From Parelaphostrongylus tenuis (Eukaryota; Nematoda; Chromadorea; Rhabditida; Metastrongylidae): a stretch of 64,000 bases of DNA. A program made the translations under genes and the position numbers. The notes beneath the pieces are model-generated. The model was not told the DNA's origin, did not search any database, and worked only from the letters and a program-made list of their open reading frames with translations. This document shows positions 42,414-54,419 of this stretch, in pieces; position 1 is the stretch's first letter, and the number at the start of each line of letters is the position of its first letter. The stretch spans positions 1 through 64,000 of the forward strand of contig JAHQIW010007068.1 in assembly GCA_019055375.1 (NCBI GenBank). The letters run 5' to 3'.

Positions 42414-42870
42414 TTCGTAAGTCAGCCTTAACAACAAAATTGTTGAGATTCGGTCTACCGAATGACAACCAGTAATCTATGTAAATTATTAGATTTGGTG
42501 CTTATTGCTCTGTGCCAAAACTTCTGAGAACATCCAACAACTGTGTTCTGCAATCACTCGACAACGTGCGAAATGATGATTCTATTACTGTACTTGGTCC
42601 ATGGAAAGATCTTCTCATTACGTTTTACTAACGGTAAAAATGTTACATTATATTCTTCCTGTGTTTAGCCATTTGCATATTCTTCTGCTACTTATCAAGA
42701 AGGCACCGAAAGAAAAATCATCGAACTATATACTTTGATGTAATTTACTGCATTACTCTGATCAATGAACACCCATGTGCTTTGTCAGTTTATTGCTGTT
42801 GTCATTGCTACAACAAATATCGGTTAGATAGAAATGTTTGTTTCAGACACATCACAGTCCACTTTTAATT

Positions 42871-44690
42871 TCAGCTGACAGTGGCAATTGCCGAGAAGAA
42901 GTGCGATTTAAACGAACCCGATGTCAACATTCGAACCGCTCTGTTCACTACATTTTGCCACATCTGTCTCGACCAATTAGCCATGATGATGTTTGTAGTC
43001 TGTATAGGTATATTTCTCTACAAAACGTTGTTGAATACTAAAATTAAGCGAGTCAAACCGAGATAGTTCCTGAAATTGACAAGTGCTGTGGGGGAATGGC
43101 AGCTATTGTCATCACACCTGGCATACACATCATATTCTGAGCATTTTTTCTGCAAATTCCTGTCACCGTATTGCCACCAGCAATGATACAGTTCTCTTTC
43201 AAGTTCTCCATAACTGTAAAAAACTATGATTCCTTAAAAAAACGCCTTGTATCACAATGAGATAACAATAAAGCCGAGAAGAATTTTGGACACTGATTTT
43301 CTTTTCTTCTTCAAAATACTGCACACCATGAGATGACACATTGAATACTTAATCTTAGAAAACTCATTGAAAACTCGTTATACTAAATTCTATCTTAGAG
43401 GTTTCAATAACAGTTCCACTTTGATGGTTGTTTGCAGATTACAGGACAATTTCCTTGATTTTATCAAAACTGTTTGTTTTTCGGAAAGCAATCAACAGTG
43501 TTCTAATTTTGTGATTTCTTTTGAATTTCTAATGGAGGCAAGAGGAGGGCGGTATCCAAGTGGTTAGTATAATCGGCGCTAATCAATCCCCCAGCAGTCT
43601 TCGGTAATCGATCAATAAACGCCTCAAAGAACGTCTTAGTCTATCTGCCCTTGAAATTGCAACGAGATCTTCTGGACCAGCTTTGCGACGTTCGTGAAGC
43701 AGATGAAACCCCCAAGCAATAGCTTGTTGAGAAACGGATTGAATGCTGGAAGTACTGGGACTCACGCGGTGAAAATTTTGGGGGAAGGGCCAGATAGAAT
43801 AAAGCATTGGATTTTTGCTTGGATCTCAAATAGTTCATGTAGAAAACCCACTCATTCTGACTCCACCCGTTACACTGAGAAAGACTTTCTGGCATGGCAG
43901 TGGTTCGTAGATGACGTTAACAGTAAGTTGACGCAAAATGGCCGAGATTACCTCCTCAGGTAGGAGTGCGCTACGTCCTTGGCTTTCAAGAACAACAATG
44001 ACCTCAAAGCAAAGTCTTTCATTTGTTAATAGAGTTTGCTTGATATTGCCTCTGTCCAACTTGTTAGAAGAGATGCAGGCTATGGAAGAAATGAGTGGTT
44101 TAAGTATTGCTGTAAATTAACGGCTCGTGTGCGTGCTTCCTCAATATTTGCAGGAAATAATAGTTTTGTTTAAAAATAATTAACTCACCGTTTCCATTAC
44201 AAGCTGTTCTACAAATGTCTGAGCTTGCCGCTTGCTAGTAGAAATGCCAGCAACTTGAGCAAAAACTTCGGACATATCAGTATAAACCATGGCAACAGGT
44301 AAGGTTGTGAAGCCAGTGACATTGAAAGTCCGAATGTTCCCTGCAACCAAACTTCGTAGTTTTTGTAGGGATTAGTTAAAACCTAGACTACGATTTGAAT
44401 AGTTTTTGTGGTTTTGCTTCTATTCTCATCCAGATTCAAAGCATTTTTATCGGCGATCTTGGAGTGAAATAATTCTTAAACAACAAACATGTCCTAGATG
44501 AATACATTCTCATCAAAATTCGTAGCCTTGCTTGTAGGACTTAAAATATGTCTAGTGCATGCAATCTTCTGTTCACCTTACCTTGACCTGTAGGCGTCAC
44601 TCCACATCCCAACACCACCGTGATTGCAGCTAGAAGAGTAATTATGACGTGATTTATAGGAAGTTTGACCGGGTTAGTAAGAATTCTCAT
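42871..44690 (-). CDS. Secreted nematode-family protein, intact five-exon gene (copy 3)
   Basis: Exons on minus: E1 44582-44690, E2 44189-44340, E3 43876-44002, E4 43059-43213, E5 42871-42999. Together 672 bases, or 223 residues plus TGA. E1 gives MRILTNPVKLPINHV and a hydrophobic core ending VVLGCGVTPTGQ, a likely signal peptide. E2 has NVTGFTTLPVAMVYTD; E3 has VLESQGRSALLPEEVISAI and VNVIYEPLPC; E4 has NCIIAGGNTVTGIC; E5 has IIMANWSRQMWQNVVNRAV. Phases agree at every junction, and all introns have GT/AG ends, although E3 uses TTTGAG and intron 4 (59 bases) uses GTTTGA. The start at 44690 is preferred over an in-frame ATG at 44732 because copy 2 has a stop just before it. The QGRSALLP and MANWSR motifs recur in predicted secreted proteins of clade V nematodes as I recall them. 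Molecular role unknown. The end is two residues shorter than in copies 1 and 4. Confidence 0.75.
43545..43620 (+). repeat. tRNA-like segment in intron 3 of copy 3
   Basis: Counterpart of 26615-26720, starting GGCGGTATCCAAGTGGTTAG. Confidence 0.35.
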
Positions 44691-44744
44691 TCTGTTTCCT
44701 GAATGTCTGAGCAAACAGTCTAAGCTATTCAACAGAAGTTAATT

Positions 44745-45065
44745 TATTCGACCGCCTCTTGCGATGGTACGATCTTACTTCAAACCAGATAATGTATAGT
44801 GCGTGTGCAAAAACACTTGCGTCAACCAGGATTCAAGCCCAGATGTCACTGTAGTGGGTTCAATGCCGATAGTGGCTGTGCCGCCAGACCGTTGATGGTT
44901 GGCTGATGACAGATAACGTGTTGTAGCGTAGAGAGCGGTGTGCAAAACGAGCGTCGGCAGTGCAACTGCTCAGCACGCGTTCCCTGAAAGAGTGATATCT
45001 GGGTTTGAATCCGGGTTGACGCAAATATTTCTACATACCGCTCTACATTATCAAGTCTAAAGTAA
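44745..45065. repeat. Head-to-head SINE-X pair in unit 3
   Basis: Counterpart of 28430-28755. B boxes GGATTCAAGCC (minus unit) and GGGTTTGAATCC (plus unit); A box CAGTGCAACTG. Confidence 0.6.
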
Positions 45066-45069
45066 GAAC

Positions 45070-45155
45070 ACAAAACAGGACGAAACACGTGTCTCGGGCT
45101 GTACAAGATCCTTACCAGACCACATGACATGTTGGCTCAAATAATAATGAAAGGA
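45070..45155 (+). mobile_element. FB-1 right-arm fragment
   Basis: Begins inside the 3' strand of stem II (GGACGAAACACGTGT, then CTCGGGCTGTAC) and runs to TTGGCTCAAATAATAATG. Only the 3' third of a hammerhead remains. Confidence 0.65.
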
Positions 45156-45174
45156 TCTAGAGTAAGATTTTTCC

Positions 45175-47045
45175 AAATTTTCCACTCTTCATATCGGAAC
45201 GTTCAAAAAACAGCGTCGGGTTGGCACTCAGTACTTATACGTAGATGACATCGTTGTCGGACGTCTTCTGCTTTTCCAAGAGCTTTAGAGGGATTCCAAT
45301 CTGCCTAATTCAGAAGAAAATTCTTTGAAACAAATTTTCATAGAGGTTTCTTGACGCAAACGAAAATGTGCCAGTGAAGTAAAGCTTATATTCAGCTTCC
45401 AAAGAAAACAAGGCATGTGAAGGAAATTACGTAAGAGGAAGGTTAAGTGAACACATCGAGCTCTCAGGTGCCCCGGTTTCAATTGAATTCTCACCATCTC
45501 ATTTTCAATGTTGCGACATATAATTCTGGTTTTCCCAAAATAAAAGTTTACAACCTAGAAAACAAGCTAATTACAAGTACGATTGCTTAAAATCTGCAAA
45601 GTTTTAGATCGATTGACACAAGGAATCATAATATTTGCCATGAAATGTCTTCGGCAACATGTTGGAGGTATCAAATCGCAGCAAGGAACTACGAAATTTT
45701 ACTGAGTAACTCAGAGACACGACGAGGAATGAAATCTGACCATAAATCCACCAATACAAGGAGGCAAAAAAGAAATTATTCAAAAATTCTTCATGGCAAA
45801 ATGCCTGCATTAAAGGCGTCAGACCCAGTCGCGAGACACGGGAAATCGACATTTTGATAAAATTTTTGATATATCTGGATGTTTGAGCAAAATACTTTTT
45901 GTAAAGACTGCATGTGAGATGATTCTGAGTCAAAGCTTCCTTGTTCAACTTTTCTAACTATCTATGTATTTCATTAAGGTGAATGTTTACGGAACGCCAA
46001 CATTTCTCGCGTCATTTTCGCGACGTGCAGACACAACTAAACTTCATAGTATATTTCGTATAGTGAAGTGTCGTTCGTTTGCGTAACGGTTACAACATCC
46101 TTGGTGATCAATCGGAATTCTGCGAATATTCCGGAAAGGTCATCTGAGAAGTGTAAATCGTTGATTTCTTATGATAACAATAGAGCACATTCCGTATTTT
46201 GAATTACCAAAACATAGCTTTGATGTGCATATTTTTTTTATCTCGCAGGATTAACAAGCTACATTCAATTCGTTTTCGACATTTTGGTCACTAGGTAATG
46301 GTGGCACTCGTTCTCTAGTTCTTAGAATTCTACGCAGCATACAATGGAATGGACTCACTTTGAAGAACAATTCACAAACATCTGTATCTATAATGAATTG
46401 ACAAATGCTCTAGGAAACATTTATTTCACCGTGGTAGTCCTAGTTCAGTAGTAAGTGACAAAACTCACAAGTTTCTCTGATTCTAAAAAATTTAATTCAC
46501 AGTAATGGAAACTAATTCTATTTTGTTTCGGAAGAATATGTCGAAACTCGTCGTCCCATGTGATATTTAGACGATGGTTCTAGCTGAATAGACAGTTCCG
46601 TGTTGCAATAGTTTCCGCGTTAAGTAGTTTCCTGTTTAGACGTTCTGTGTCGTTTTAATTGATTGCTGGACAAGATCTGTTATGCTACAATGTCCTTCCC
46701 ACGCTTTCAAGAAAGGACTGTGCTGAGTCAGCGAAGTTCTGAGAGCTAGTTTGTGCGGATTTTCTCCTGCTAATCGTGGGATGACTCGAGCGGAGACGTT
46801 TAAGAATTTCATTTTTCTCTGCTGCGTGCACGAGTAATAAAATAGGTCCTTTTAATTGTAGATATTCCTTGAGCATCATATCTTTTTTTGGGCCTTTTCT
46901 GGCGCCAACAGAGCATAAGAGGTAGACATTCTGATGTATGTTTGATATTTTCAGGAATTCAATCGGTAAGTGCTCTTGCTAACTGGTCATCTTTGCAGCA
47001 CACGCGTTCGGCACACATGATTTTTAACGACATAGTCTACAGAAT
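45175..47045. other. Duplicated segment with broken frames
   Basis: Counterpart of 28780-30594. The homologue of the 129-codon frame (45985-46370) and that of the 115-codon frame (46685-47030) are both interrupted. A 114-codon minus frame at 45604-45948 is not shared intact with unit 2. Confidence 0.5.
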
Positions 47046-47049
47046 AGCC

Positions 47050-47770
47050 CTTCCGATTTGAGGCCGTCAGCGAAAGTCAAAAAAGTGACCTTTCCTCCCA
47101 ATGTCGAGATGAGGAATACTCCTAACTCAGCCTTACGACTGTATCTTCAGTATGCTTGAATGGTCTTTCATCCTACTTACATGGTGACCAGGTCTAGTAA
47201 TATTGGTTTATCAGTAGATATCAAGGCAGAGACAATCGCAGAGTCGGAAAAGTGAACAGAAAGTCGCGTGCTTTACGTTATCTCCACTGCATCCGCAATG
47301 CCTAGACGCTTCCCAAACCGCTAGCTTTCTTTAGCTCAACAAATCAGCTGAATCATTCATCATATTGACCTTTCGGCCTCCATAAACTAAAGTGGAGCTC
47401 CGGAGTATGAATTTCGTTAGGCATGAATAAGCATTTAAAACCAACTCGCTCCTCATGAAAGCCGTTTTGTGAAATTCAGTCATATTTTTTTTGGTGTTTC
47501 CAAAGGTGCTGTCGTAAGGTTAACATTACTTGCCTGACTGATGCTCAGTACCCATGAGCACGGTGTCCTAAGCTAAGGGAAGACTGTGAAAATCTTAACG
47601 ATTGATTTCACTCTAGTGTTGGCTCATTCCAATGCTTACATGGCGTCCTTGAAAAGAGCTGTAAAAAATTTTGGCGTGATGATAACGTCACTTCGAGTTT
47701 TCTTCTATTCGCGTGTATCGTGATATTGTTATTAAACATTGATATCTTGGTTGGCGAACCTTTATATGCT
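47050..47770 (-). mobile_element. Highly diverged RTE relic, unit 3 copy
   Basis: Counterpart of 30600-31300, with even more shifts. Confidence 0.55.
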
Positions 47771-47929
47771 CTTAAACCTACATTTAACTTTATTTGATCC
47801 GTCTCACTGCTTTCGTTTTTTCACTGCGCATAACCTAGCATTCCAGCGTTCAATTCTTTTTTCGTTATCTCTTTGAATGTCATAGAATACTGATTGGGCT
47901 CGTCTCCTTGAAATTGCAAAAATAGGCTA

Positions 47930-48240
47930 GCACTGTGTTGGAGCGATTGCAGCACAGTGCTTAGAGCTGCTCTGCATCGCACACAAGGTCGATGGTTCGA
48001 TCTCGCGCTCATAGCTCACCAAGCCATCCATTTCTCTGGGGCCGGTAAATCGATGCCAGATTGGTCCTAGATTTGTCTGGGAGGATAAGCAGCACTGCTC
48101 GATACAGCGGAATGCCACCGCGAGTCACCGTGAAGGCCAGATATGCATTCAGTAATCTCAAACAAAGTTAAAAATTGAAGACGAGCGCATGACGCATCCT
48201 TCAGGGACTGATCCACGCGGAGAGCTTTATTTTTATCCTT
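47930..48240 (+). repeat. SINE-Y copy
   Basis: GCTCTGCATCGCACACAAGG, GGTTCGATCTCGCGCTCATA (B box) and a tail near CATCCTTCAGGGACTGATC. Counterpart of 31480-31790. Confidence 0.75.
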
Positions 48241-48349
48241 TTCATCGGGTTAGAGGGTTATCAGCCCTGCGCTGCGGAGACTATCACAACATTCGACACG
48301 GACCTCTTTCCTTTATATAATTTATAACGATTGGTCAAATTAGCCAGAA

Positions 48350-48490
48350 TCCTGCAAACAAGTGACTGGGAAGTACATTTTGAGGCGGTTAGGAGTCTGT
48401 TGTGTTGGATACGCTTTTCTATAACCTTCCGAAAGAGTGCTACTCCCGAGTGGGCTTTTATGTTTCGAGCTTGAACGCTGCCTTATCGCA
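48350..48490 (+). repeat. RTE leader-like fragment, unit 3 copy
   Basis: CTGCAAACAAGTGACTGGGA as in 32590-32730 and, diverged, 51217-51250. Confidence 0.5.
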
Positions 48491-48949
48491 TGCTTTTCTG
48501 TGGCCACAAAAAAAAAGGACCAATGTTTCAACCGAGCTGCATTCAATTAGCACGAGTGCGTAAAGAAAAGCTGGTTCTTTGTGAATGATTGAGGTTGTTT
48601 TTGATATGCAAATATTCAAAAGTCTCTTACGCTGGACGAAGCTTTTTCACTGATATTCCAGACATAATTCGAAAATTCAAATCGCATAAGTATTATGATG
48701 ATCTAATGAAAACCATCAGAAGAACTTAGAACAAATATCGAAATTATGCTCTATTTCTAAGGTTTTAAGAGCGCGCTGTATGAGCAAGAGGGTACTTCAC
48801 ATTTGGAGTTTTCTTCGCGCGTAAGAGCTAATTGTGCACTAAAAGGATATGAGTGGGTAGAGAATATCGTGGAAAGTCAAAGTCATGAGAAAGCTCTAAA
48901 GCTTTTCCAAAAAAAAATCCTTGCTGATCACCAACATGTCCTGTCTTGT

Positions 48950-50570
48950 GTTATTAATAAAATCACATAAGTTAGCATCCACTGGTGATCTAATGTCTAA
49001 CGATCCATCTAATTCAAAAATAGACCCATCATCAGCGGTGTAGAAGGACCGGATAGAATAGCATGGTTCCTAACTTTAATATCATCCCAGCTGCTAGGAC
49101 GCATTCTAGCCCATCTGACAAACACTCAGGTGTTTCTGGATCGTATACGTAAAGCGAACCCGAACAACGCGTACGTAATGGAGTCATTCGACGTCACTGC
49201 TCCATATACCAACGTGTCGAACGACTCCGCATTGGAATGCACACATGAGCTTCTGATACAACACCAGGGAGCATTGAAACTGTATGGTTTGCGATTGAGC
49301 AGTTCATGGTTCTATTAAAAGAGTGCCTGAACTGCTCAATCTTTGCATGGTTCGGAAGTACTTTGCTCAAATGAGAGGGTTGGCAATAGGGCAGCGACTG
49401 GCACCTAGCCTAGCGATTGCCTTGTGTCGAATGTGGAAGCACATGTGATAGATCTTCGACCATTACTTTATTGTAGGTAAACAGATGATTGTTTGGTTAT
49501 CTGTTCCACTCAAGAGGAGTTAGATAATTGCTTTAGATTGTTGAATGAACAGTCAGAATATATAAAATTCACCCGTGAAATACCAAAAGTGATTGACTTC
49601 CATTCTAAAACGTGCAAATAAACTCAACGAGAGCGGCTGCATAACGAAGTAATAGCGAAAGCCAAGTAATAAGAATATCCTGGTTTACTATCTCTCTTCT
49701 CATCCTTCACATACGGATAATGCGTTAGTAAAAAGCATGTTTCAAACAGCACCCAATGTATGTACACAGGAGGAGCAGAGAGTAGAATCAGTGAAACTGG
49801 CTCCGGGAAATAGTCACTTCGAATGGACATGAATTTAACCCCTCGGCTTAGGTCTAGAGGAAACAGTACGCCTCCGAACGAAAACTCGATTGAAAGGAAA
49901 ATCCCGTTTATCCTCCCGTTCTTTTCGAATGAGATTAGTACAGCTATGAAACCTTGTCTGAAAAGATCAGGTTTAGAGCAGTCGGTGGCTATTATGAAAT
50001 AACACCGAATACTCTAAGACGCCAATTAGTTCGCAACCGCTTATATGACAGTCTCTGTATAAAGAAAGATAGTAAAATATGCCCTAACGGCACAGATGGT
50101 GATTGCATGAGCGTAGGTACAGTCTACCTGATATCTTTTGCAAAGCATGTAGCGATAAATATATTGGCGAAACGGGTAGGCCGCTCTATGCTCGCATAGA
50201 AGAACACCTAGCTGACAAGCGTCTTAATTGACGAAACACCACGCTAGGGACGCATAGAGAACAGAAACACGACGGAGCTGATTTTGAGATCGAAGTCACC
50301 ATCCTTGGGCAGGAACAAAAAATATCGACGTGAAAGATCTTGGAGGCGTTTTGGATTGATACGACCAATTCAACCATAAACCGCGGGGAGGAATGCCTCG
50401 TTACCAACCGTGATTTGAGACAGTATATAAGACTGCTGTTTTGAATGGGTATGGTGCATTATGAGCCTATGTGATCTCCTTCAGGCGATCTTCACTTGAA
50501 ACAATCAGTGGAACACATACAAAAAGCGCTGAGTACGTTAAGAAGGTGATCTGCAGAAACATTAGTTGTT
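48950..50570 (+). mobile_element. Penelope-like element relic, PLE-6
   Basis: RT from about 48990 (RPIISGV-like, a shift, then SFDVTAPYTNVSNDSAL at about 49185, RGLAIGQRLAPSLAI, and YCR-TDDCLVIC in which YIDD has become TDD after a stop). A linker with FQTAPNVCTQEEQRVES follows, then a GIY-YIG region at 50030-50330 (RQLVRNRLYDSLC, SVGTVYLISF, YIGETGRPL in the next frame). At least five lesions. Confidence 0.75.
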
Positions 50571-50639
50571 AAATAAAGATCAATGTAAGACTTCGTGTTT
50601 TGGCTTAAAGAAGAAAATCAGAAATTATAATCCTTACTG

Positions 50640-50770
50640 AATTATGAAAGTTGCACAGAGCGTGCGAAGATCGATCAACAGACGTTCGGAAAGGGTTAGA
50701 TCGCGGTGCCAATCCAATCTGCCTAAATACATTGGACTAAGATGGGAATCTATACGTATAGCATGTGTCT
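50640..50770 (+). repeat. Dispersed repeat Z
   Basis: Second copy of the block at 33165-33300. Confidence 0.6.
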
Positions 50771-51170
50771 TGAAATTACATCTTTTTCTATTACTGTAAA
50801 AACTAAAAAAAAGCTTTTGAGAAAGTTTTGAGTGCTCATTCTATTACATTTTTCAAAATCCTCTAAACCATCACTCACTTGTCAGTTGGAATACTGTATC
50901 GGTCCCAGAAGGAAAGACATTGAAAAACTTCTTTATAAAATGCCATCAATTGCAGAAACAGACTGCAGATTGCAATTGCATTTTAATGCCATTGTGATAG
51001 CTTGACAATCCCACGGACCTCCCTCTTTGAGGGATCCCGCCCGGTTAGTCGCGAGGGCACGTGGAGCGTCCCCAGGTGGTGGATAGGGGAATAAAACGCG
51101 AACCAAGAGCGACCGTGTGCTTCCCAGAGACGCAGGTGGATTCAGGGGACGAGCTCCCTGCTTCTGCAGT

Positions 51171-51211
51171 GCCGACTTGACAAAACTCTATTTCTGCGAG
51201 TCAAGTCGGCC
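51171..51211 (+). promoter_or_regulatory. Strong hairpin in RTE leader
   Basis: GCCGACTTGAC and GTCAAGTCGGC form a perfect 11-bp stem around an 18-nt loop. Neighbouring short stems are CCCTCTTTGAGGG at 51021-51033 and a TCCCC/GGGGA pair near 51070-51090. It may be structured RNA at the element's 5' end. Confidence 0.6.
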
Positions 51212-51515
51212 AAAAGCCTGCAATCAAGCGGCTGGGAAGTACATGGGAGGCGGTTAGGAGTCGCCTCCAACAAATAAGCTCCTCCCGCTCCTCCGAGAGA
51301 GACTGGCAAGCTACTCGTGAGTACCCAGCCCCCACGTTTAGAGCCTGGCAAGCTACACGTTGGGTATCAAAAATGCCAAAAACAGTAACAAATATGGGCC
51401 TCATTCCCCTGAACCCGAAAGAGCCCCTGGTACGGCAGCGCCAGGTAGGACGAGTACGGAGAGGCTGCTAAAATCTCAGGGCCGAACTAGGCTGCCAAGA
51501 TCGAAACGGACTAAA

Positions 51516-51851
51516 ATGACGATCTGTACCTACAATGCGAGAACCCTTGCTCAACAATCCGCTGTAGAAGATCTGTTGATTCAAGCAAGAAGAATAAGGT
51601 ACGACGTCATTGGCCTGGCTGAGACGAGAAGGCGCCATCCTTTTCACGCTGTCTATGACACCGGAGAAGAACTGTTCCTTGGAACATGCGATCGCAGAGG
51701 TGTCGGTGGCGTTGGCGTCCTCGTCAAATCGAATTTGACCGTGAACATTGATTCGTTCGAACAACTAACAACCCGCATCGGACGATTACGGTTGAAACGA
51801 TGTGGTTCTATGCCGGCTTTGACCATCTTCGTTGCTTACGCACCATCATGA
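51516..51851 (+). pseudogene. RTE endonuclease domain, N-terminal part, ended by TGA
   Basis: The APE-type endonuclease nicks target DNA to prime reverse transcription. The open frame starts at 51360, but the first ATG that fits the family is 51516 (MTICTYNARTL, with the motif-I Asn). DVIGLAETRRRHP follows, holding the catalytic Glu, then GVGGVGVLVK and FVAYAPS, after which TGA at 51849 interrupts. The next codons in the same frame continue the domain without shift, so this is a single-base nonsense change (a Ser codon, TCA, is the likely parent). Confidence 0.8.
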
Positions 51852-51884
51852 AGCTATGACGAAGACGAAGTCGAAGCGTTTTAT

Positions 51885-54356
51885 ATGGACCTCGAAAAAT
51901 TCTTCAGAGAAGATCATACATTCTTCAAGGTCATTGTCGGAGATTTTAACGCAAAAATTGGACCTAGAAGAACGTCTGAAGAACGTCACATAGGGACCCA
52001 CGGACTAGAATGGAATGAACAGGGTGAGAGGCTATCCGAGTTTATCATGACGACCCAAACCATCCATGGTAACTCGCAATTCCAAAAGCCTCTCTCTCAG
52101 CGATGGACGTGGGAGTCTCCCAATGGAGAGTACCATAACGAAATAGATCACATCATAGTAATTCGAAGGTTTTGCCTGACCGACGTCGCTGTTGTTCCCA
52201 AGTTCTACACGGGATCAGACCATCGCCTCCTTCGCGCAACGTTCCAATTTTCGAGGAGAGGAGAGAAAGCCGCTAAATTCAAACAACGAAGTCCCAGAAC
52301 TACCATAAACTGGGATGTATTCAAATCATTAGTCGGCTCTTGGGAAGATACCGTTGTCGACAACATCGACGAAGAATACGATCGACTCGTTGAATATCTT
52401 CACGTTGGCGCTAAAAAAGCCGAAAGTCCTAAGGTCACAAAGAGACGCTTGTCTCCGCAGACACTCGAGCTGATACGTCAACGTGGAATCGCACGAGCCG
52501 CAGGCAACCGAAACCTTACGTCCGAACTTGCGAAACGATGCAGAGAAGCGATAAAAGAAGACCTTAAAGAGAGAAGAGCAGCAGTTATGGCAGAAGCTGC
52601 AGAAGCTGGGAAGAGCATTCGCAAAGCTCAGCGAGGCTTCGCCAACTATAAGACCAAGATGATTGCACTCCGATACCCTGACGGGACACTTACAGCTTCC
52701 AGAAGGGCTATGGAGAAAATCATCCACCAGTACTACTCGGATCTCTTCGCTAGCCATGTTCTCTTACCGTCATATAAATTGAAAGAGGACGAATATGTCG
52801 TTCCACCGGTCCTTCCTTCCGAAATCCGACATGCTATATCGTCGGTGAAAAACAGAACAACACCCGGTCCAGACAGGTTTAGACCAGAACACCTGAAGAA
52901 CCTGCCGCCAGTTCTCATCAACACCCTGGCTCGGCTCTTCGCTCGCTACCTGTCAGAATGCAAGGTCCCTATTCAATGGAAAACCAGCAAGACCGTATTG
53001 TTGTTCAAAAAGGGAGACCTTCACGACATAGGCAATTATCGCCCAATCTGCTTGCTGTCCGTTGTCTATAAACTCTTTACTCGAGTCATCCTGAACAGGA
53101 TTGACAGAACACTGGACGAAGGACAGCCATGCGAACAAGCAGGGTTCAGAAAAGGATTTAGTACCATGGACCACATCCACACGATCACAAGACTCATTGA
53201 AGTTTCGCGAGAGTACAAACAACCACTCTGTCTCACTTTCATCGATCTGAAAAAAGCCTTTGATTCAGTGGAAACAGAAGCGGTTATAGAGGCTCTGGAT
53301 AACCAGGGCGTCCCTACTCGGTACATAATGATCCTTCGTGAGCTTTATAAAGATTTCACGACCAGAATATCTCCATTCTACAACAATATCACAATTGACG
53401 TAAGAAGAGGGGTTCGACAAGGCGATACAATATCGCCAAAACTATTCACTGCCACCCTACAAAACGTCATGCGAACATTAGAATGGGACGAAATGGGAGT
53501 GAAAATTGACGGTCGACAACTAAACCATCTTCGCTTTGCTGACGATATCGTTCTCATAACACCAAACATCAGCCAAGCGGAACGAATGTTGACTGATTTC
53601 GATAACGCCTGTGGAAAGATCGGTCTTCAACTGAATCTAACGAAAACAATGTTCATGAGGAACGGATGGGTTTCTAATGCCCCATTCACGCTCAACGGAA
53701 CGACATTTTCCGAATGCTCCAGTTACATCTATCTAGGTCGTGAAATCAACATGATGAACGACCTAGCCCCAGAGTTGAGCAGGAGGAAACGAGCGGCTTG
53801 GGGAACGTTTAAGAGCATCGAAGATGTAGTGAAGAGGACAAAGAACATCCGACTCCGTGCCCACCTTTTCGACTCGACAATTATCCCTGCCCTAACGTAT
53901 GCAGCAGAAACCTGGTCGCTACGTAAGCAGGATGAAAGATCACTTGCCGTTATCGAACGCGCAGTCGAAAGGTCGATGCTAGGAGTGTCTCGTATTTCGC
54001 AAATAAGACAAAGGATCCGAACTTCCGACCTACGTCAACGATCGAAAATCAGAGACGCCGTTCTACACGCCAGGATATCGAAAATAAGGTGGGCCGGACA
54101 CGTGATGCGCTTCAACGACAACCGATGGACGAGAGCCGTTACCGACTGGATTCCTCGGGACGTCAAGCGCTCTAAAGGAAGACCACTGACCCGTTGGTCC
54201 GATTTCTTCACGAAAGCGATGGAAGAAAGATATGATGCTCAGCGAATTCCTAGAGCAAGGAGGACCCACTGGGCTACTCTTGCACACGATAGGGAAAAAT
54301 GGAAGAGTTGCTGGTACCCGCTCGAGTCACTCGACGATCAACGGGACGACAGGTGA
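51885..54356 (+). CDS. RTE endonuclease C-terminal part and reverse transcriptase
   Basis: 823 codons in frame with the upstream part; the ATG at 51885 is only the first after the stop. Endonuclease: [10 protein letters not shown] (about residues 18-27), [10 protein letters not shown] (about 86-95) and TGSDHRLL (about 108-115, the catalytic SDH). [20 protein letters not shown] (about 375-392), [12 protein letters not shown] (motif A, about 450-461), [15 protein letters not shown] (motif B, about 506-520), RFADDIVLI (motif C, catalytic Asp pair, about 550-558). The C-terminus has [16 protein letters not shown] sequence, then [17 protein letters not shown] and [10 protein letters not shown]. 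All RT and SDH residues are intact, so the downstream fragment could still be an active RT if translated, but without the N-terminal endonuclease it should not nick DNA. Confidence 0.9.
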   Translation: MDLEKFFREDHTFFKVIVGDFNAKIGPRRTSEERHIGTHGLEWNEQGERLSEFIMTTQTIHGNSQFQKPLSQRWTWESPNGEYHNEIDHIIVIRRFCLTDVAVVPKFYTGSDHRLLRATFQFSRRGEKAAKFKQRSPRTTINWDVFKSLVGSWEDTVVDNIDEEYDRLVEYLHVGAKKAESPKVTKRRLSPQTLELIRQRGIARAAGNRNLTSELAKRCREAIKEDLKERRAAVMAEAAEAGKSIRKAQRGFANYKTKMIALRYPDGTLTASRRAMEKIIHQYYSDLFASHVLLPSYKLKEDEYVVPPVLPSEIRHAISSVKNRTTPGPDRFRPEHLKNLPPVLINTLARLFARYLSECKVPIQWKTSKTVLLFKKGDLHDIGNYRPICLLSVVYKLFTRVILNRIDRTLDEGQPCEQAGFRKGFSTMDHIHTITRLIEVSREYKQPLCLTFIDLKKAFDSVETEAVIEALDNQGVPTRYIMILRELYKDFTTRISPFYNNITIDVRRGVRQGDTISPKLFTATLQNVMRTLEWDEMGVKIDGRQLNHLRFADDIVLITPNISQAERMLTDFDNACGKIGLQLNLTKTMFMRNGWVSNAPFTLNGTTFSECSSYIYLGREINMMNDLAPELSRRKRAAWGTFKSIEDVVKRTKNIRLRAHLFDSTIIPALTYAAETWSLRKQDERSLAVIERAVERSMLGVSRISQIRQRIRTSDLRQRSKIRDAVLHARISKIRWAGHVMRFNDNRWTRAVTDWIPRDVKRSKGRPLTRWSDFFTKAMEERYDAQRIPRARRTHWATLAHDREKWKSCWYPLESLDDQRDDR

Positions 54357-54419
54357 TACAGGTGACACAGGTGTGATAGCTTTCCTCATACTATAGGGCA
54401 TTTTCCAGTAATTATCTAT

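Larger units (their letters stand above)
42405..48830. repeat. Direct duplication, unit 3
   Basis: Collinear with 25465-33300 and without the two later insertions found there. Contains the only intact copy of the secreted-protein gene. Confidence 0.8.
51000..54385 (+). mobile_element. RTE-clade non-LTR retrotransposon, nearly complete
   Basis: A GC-rich leader (about 51010-51515), one long coding region (51516-54356) and a short tail with GTGATACAGGTGACACAGG repeats. The only visible lesion in the protein is an in-frame TGA at 51849-51851. Its 3' half is the source type for all the RTE fragments in the window. Target-site duplications could not be settled by eye. Another decayed RTE 3' fragment begins 35 bp downstream. 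Confidence 0.9.
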
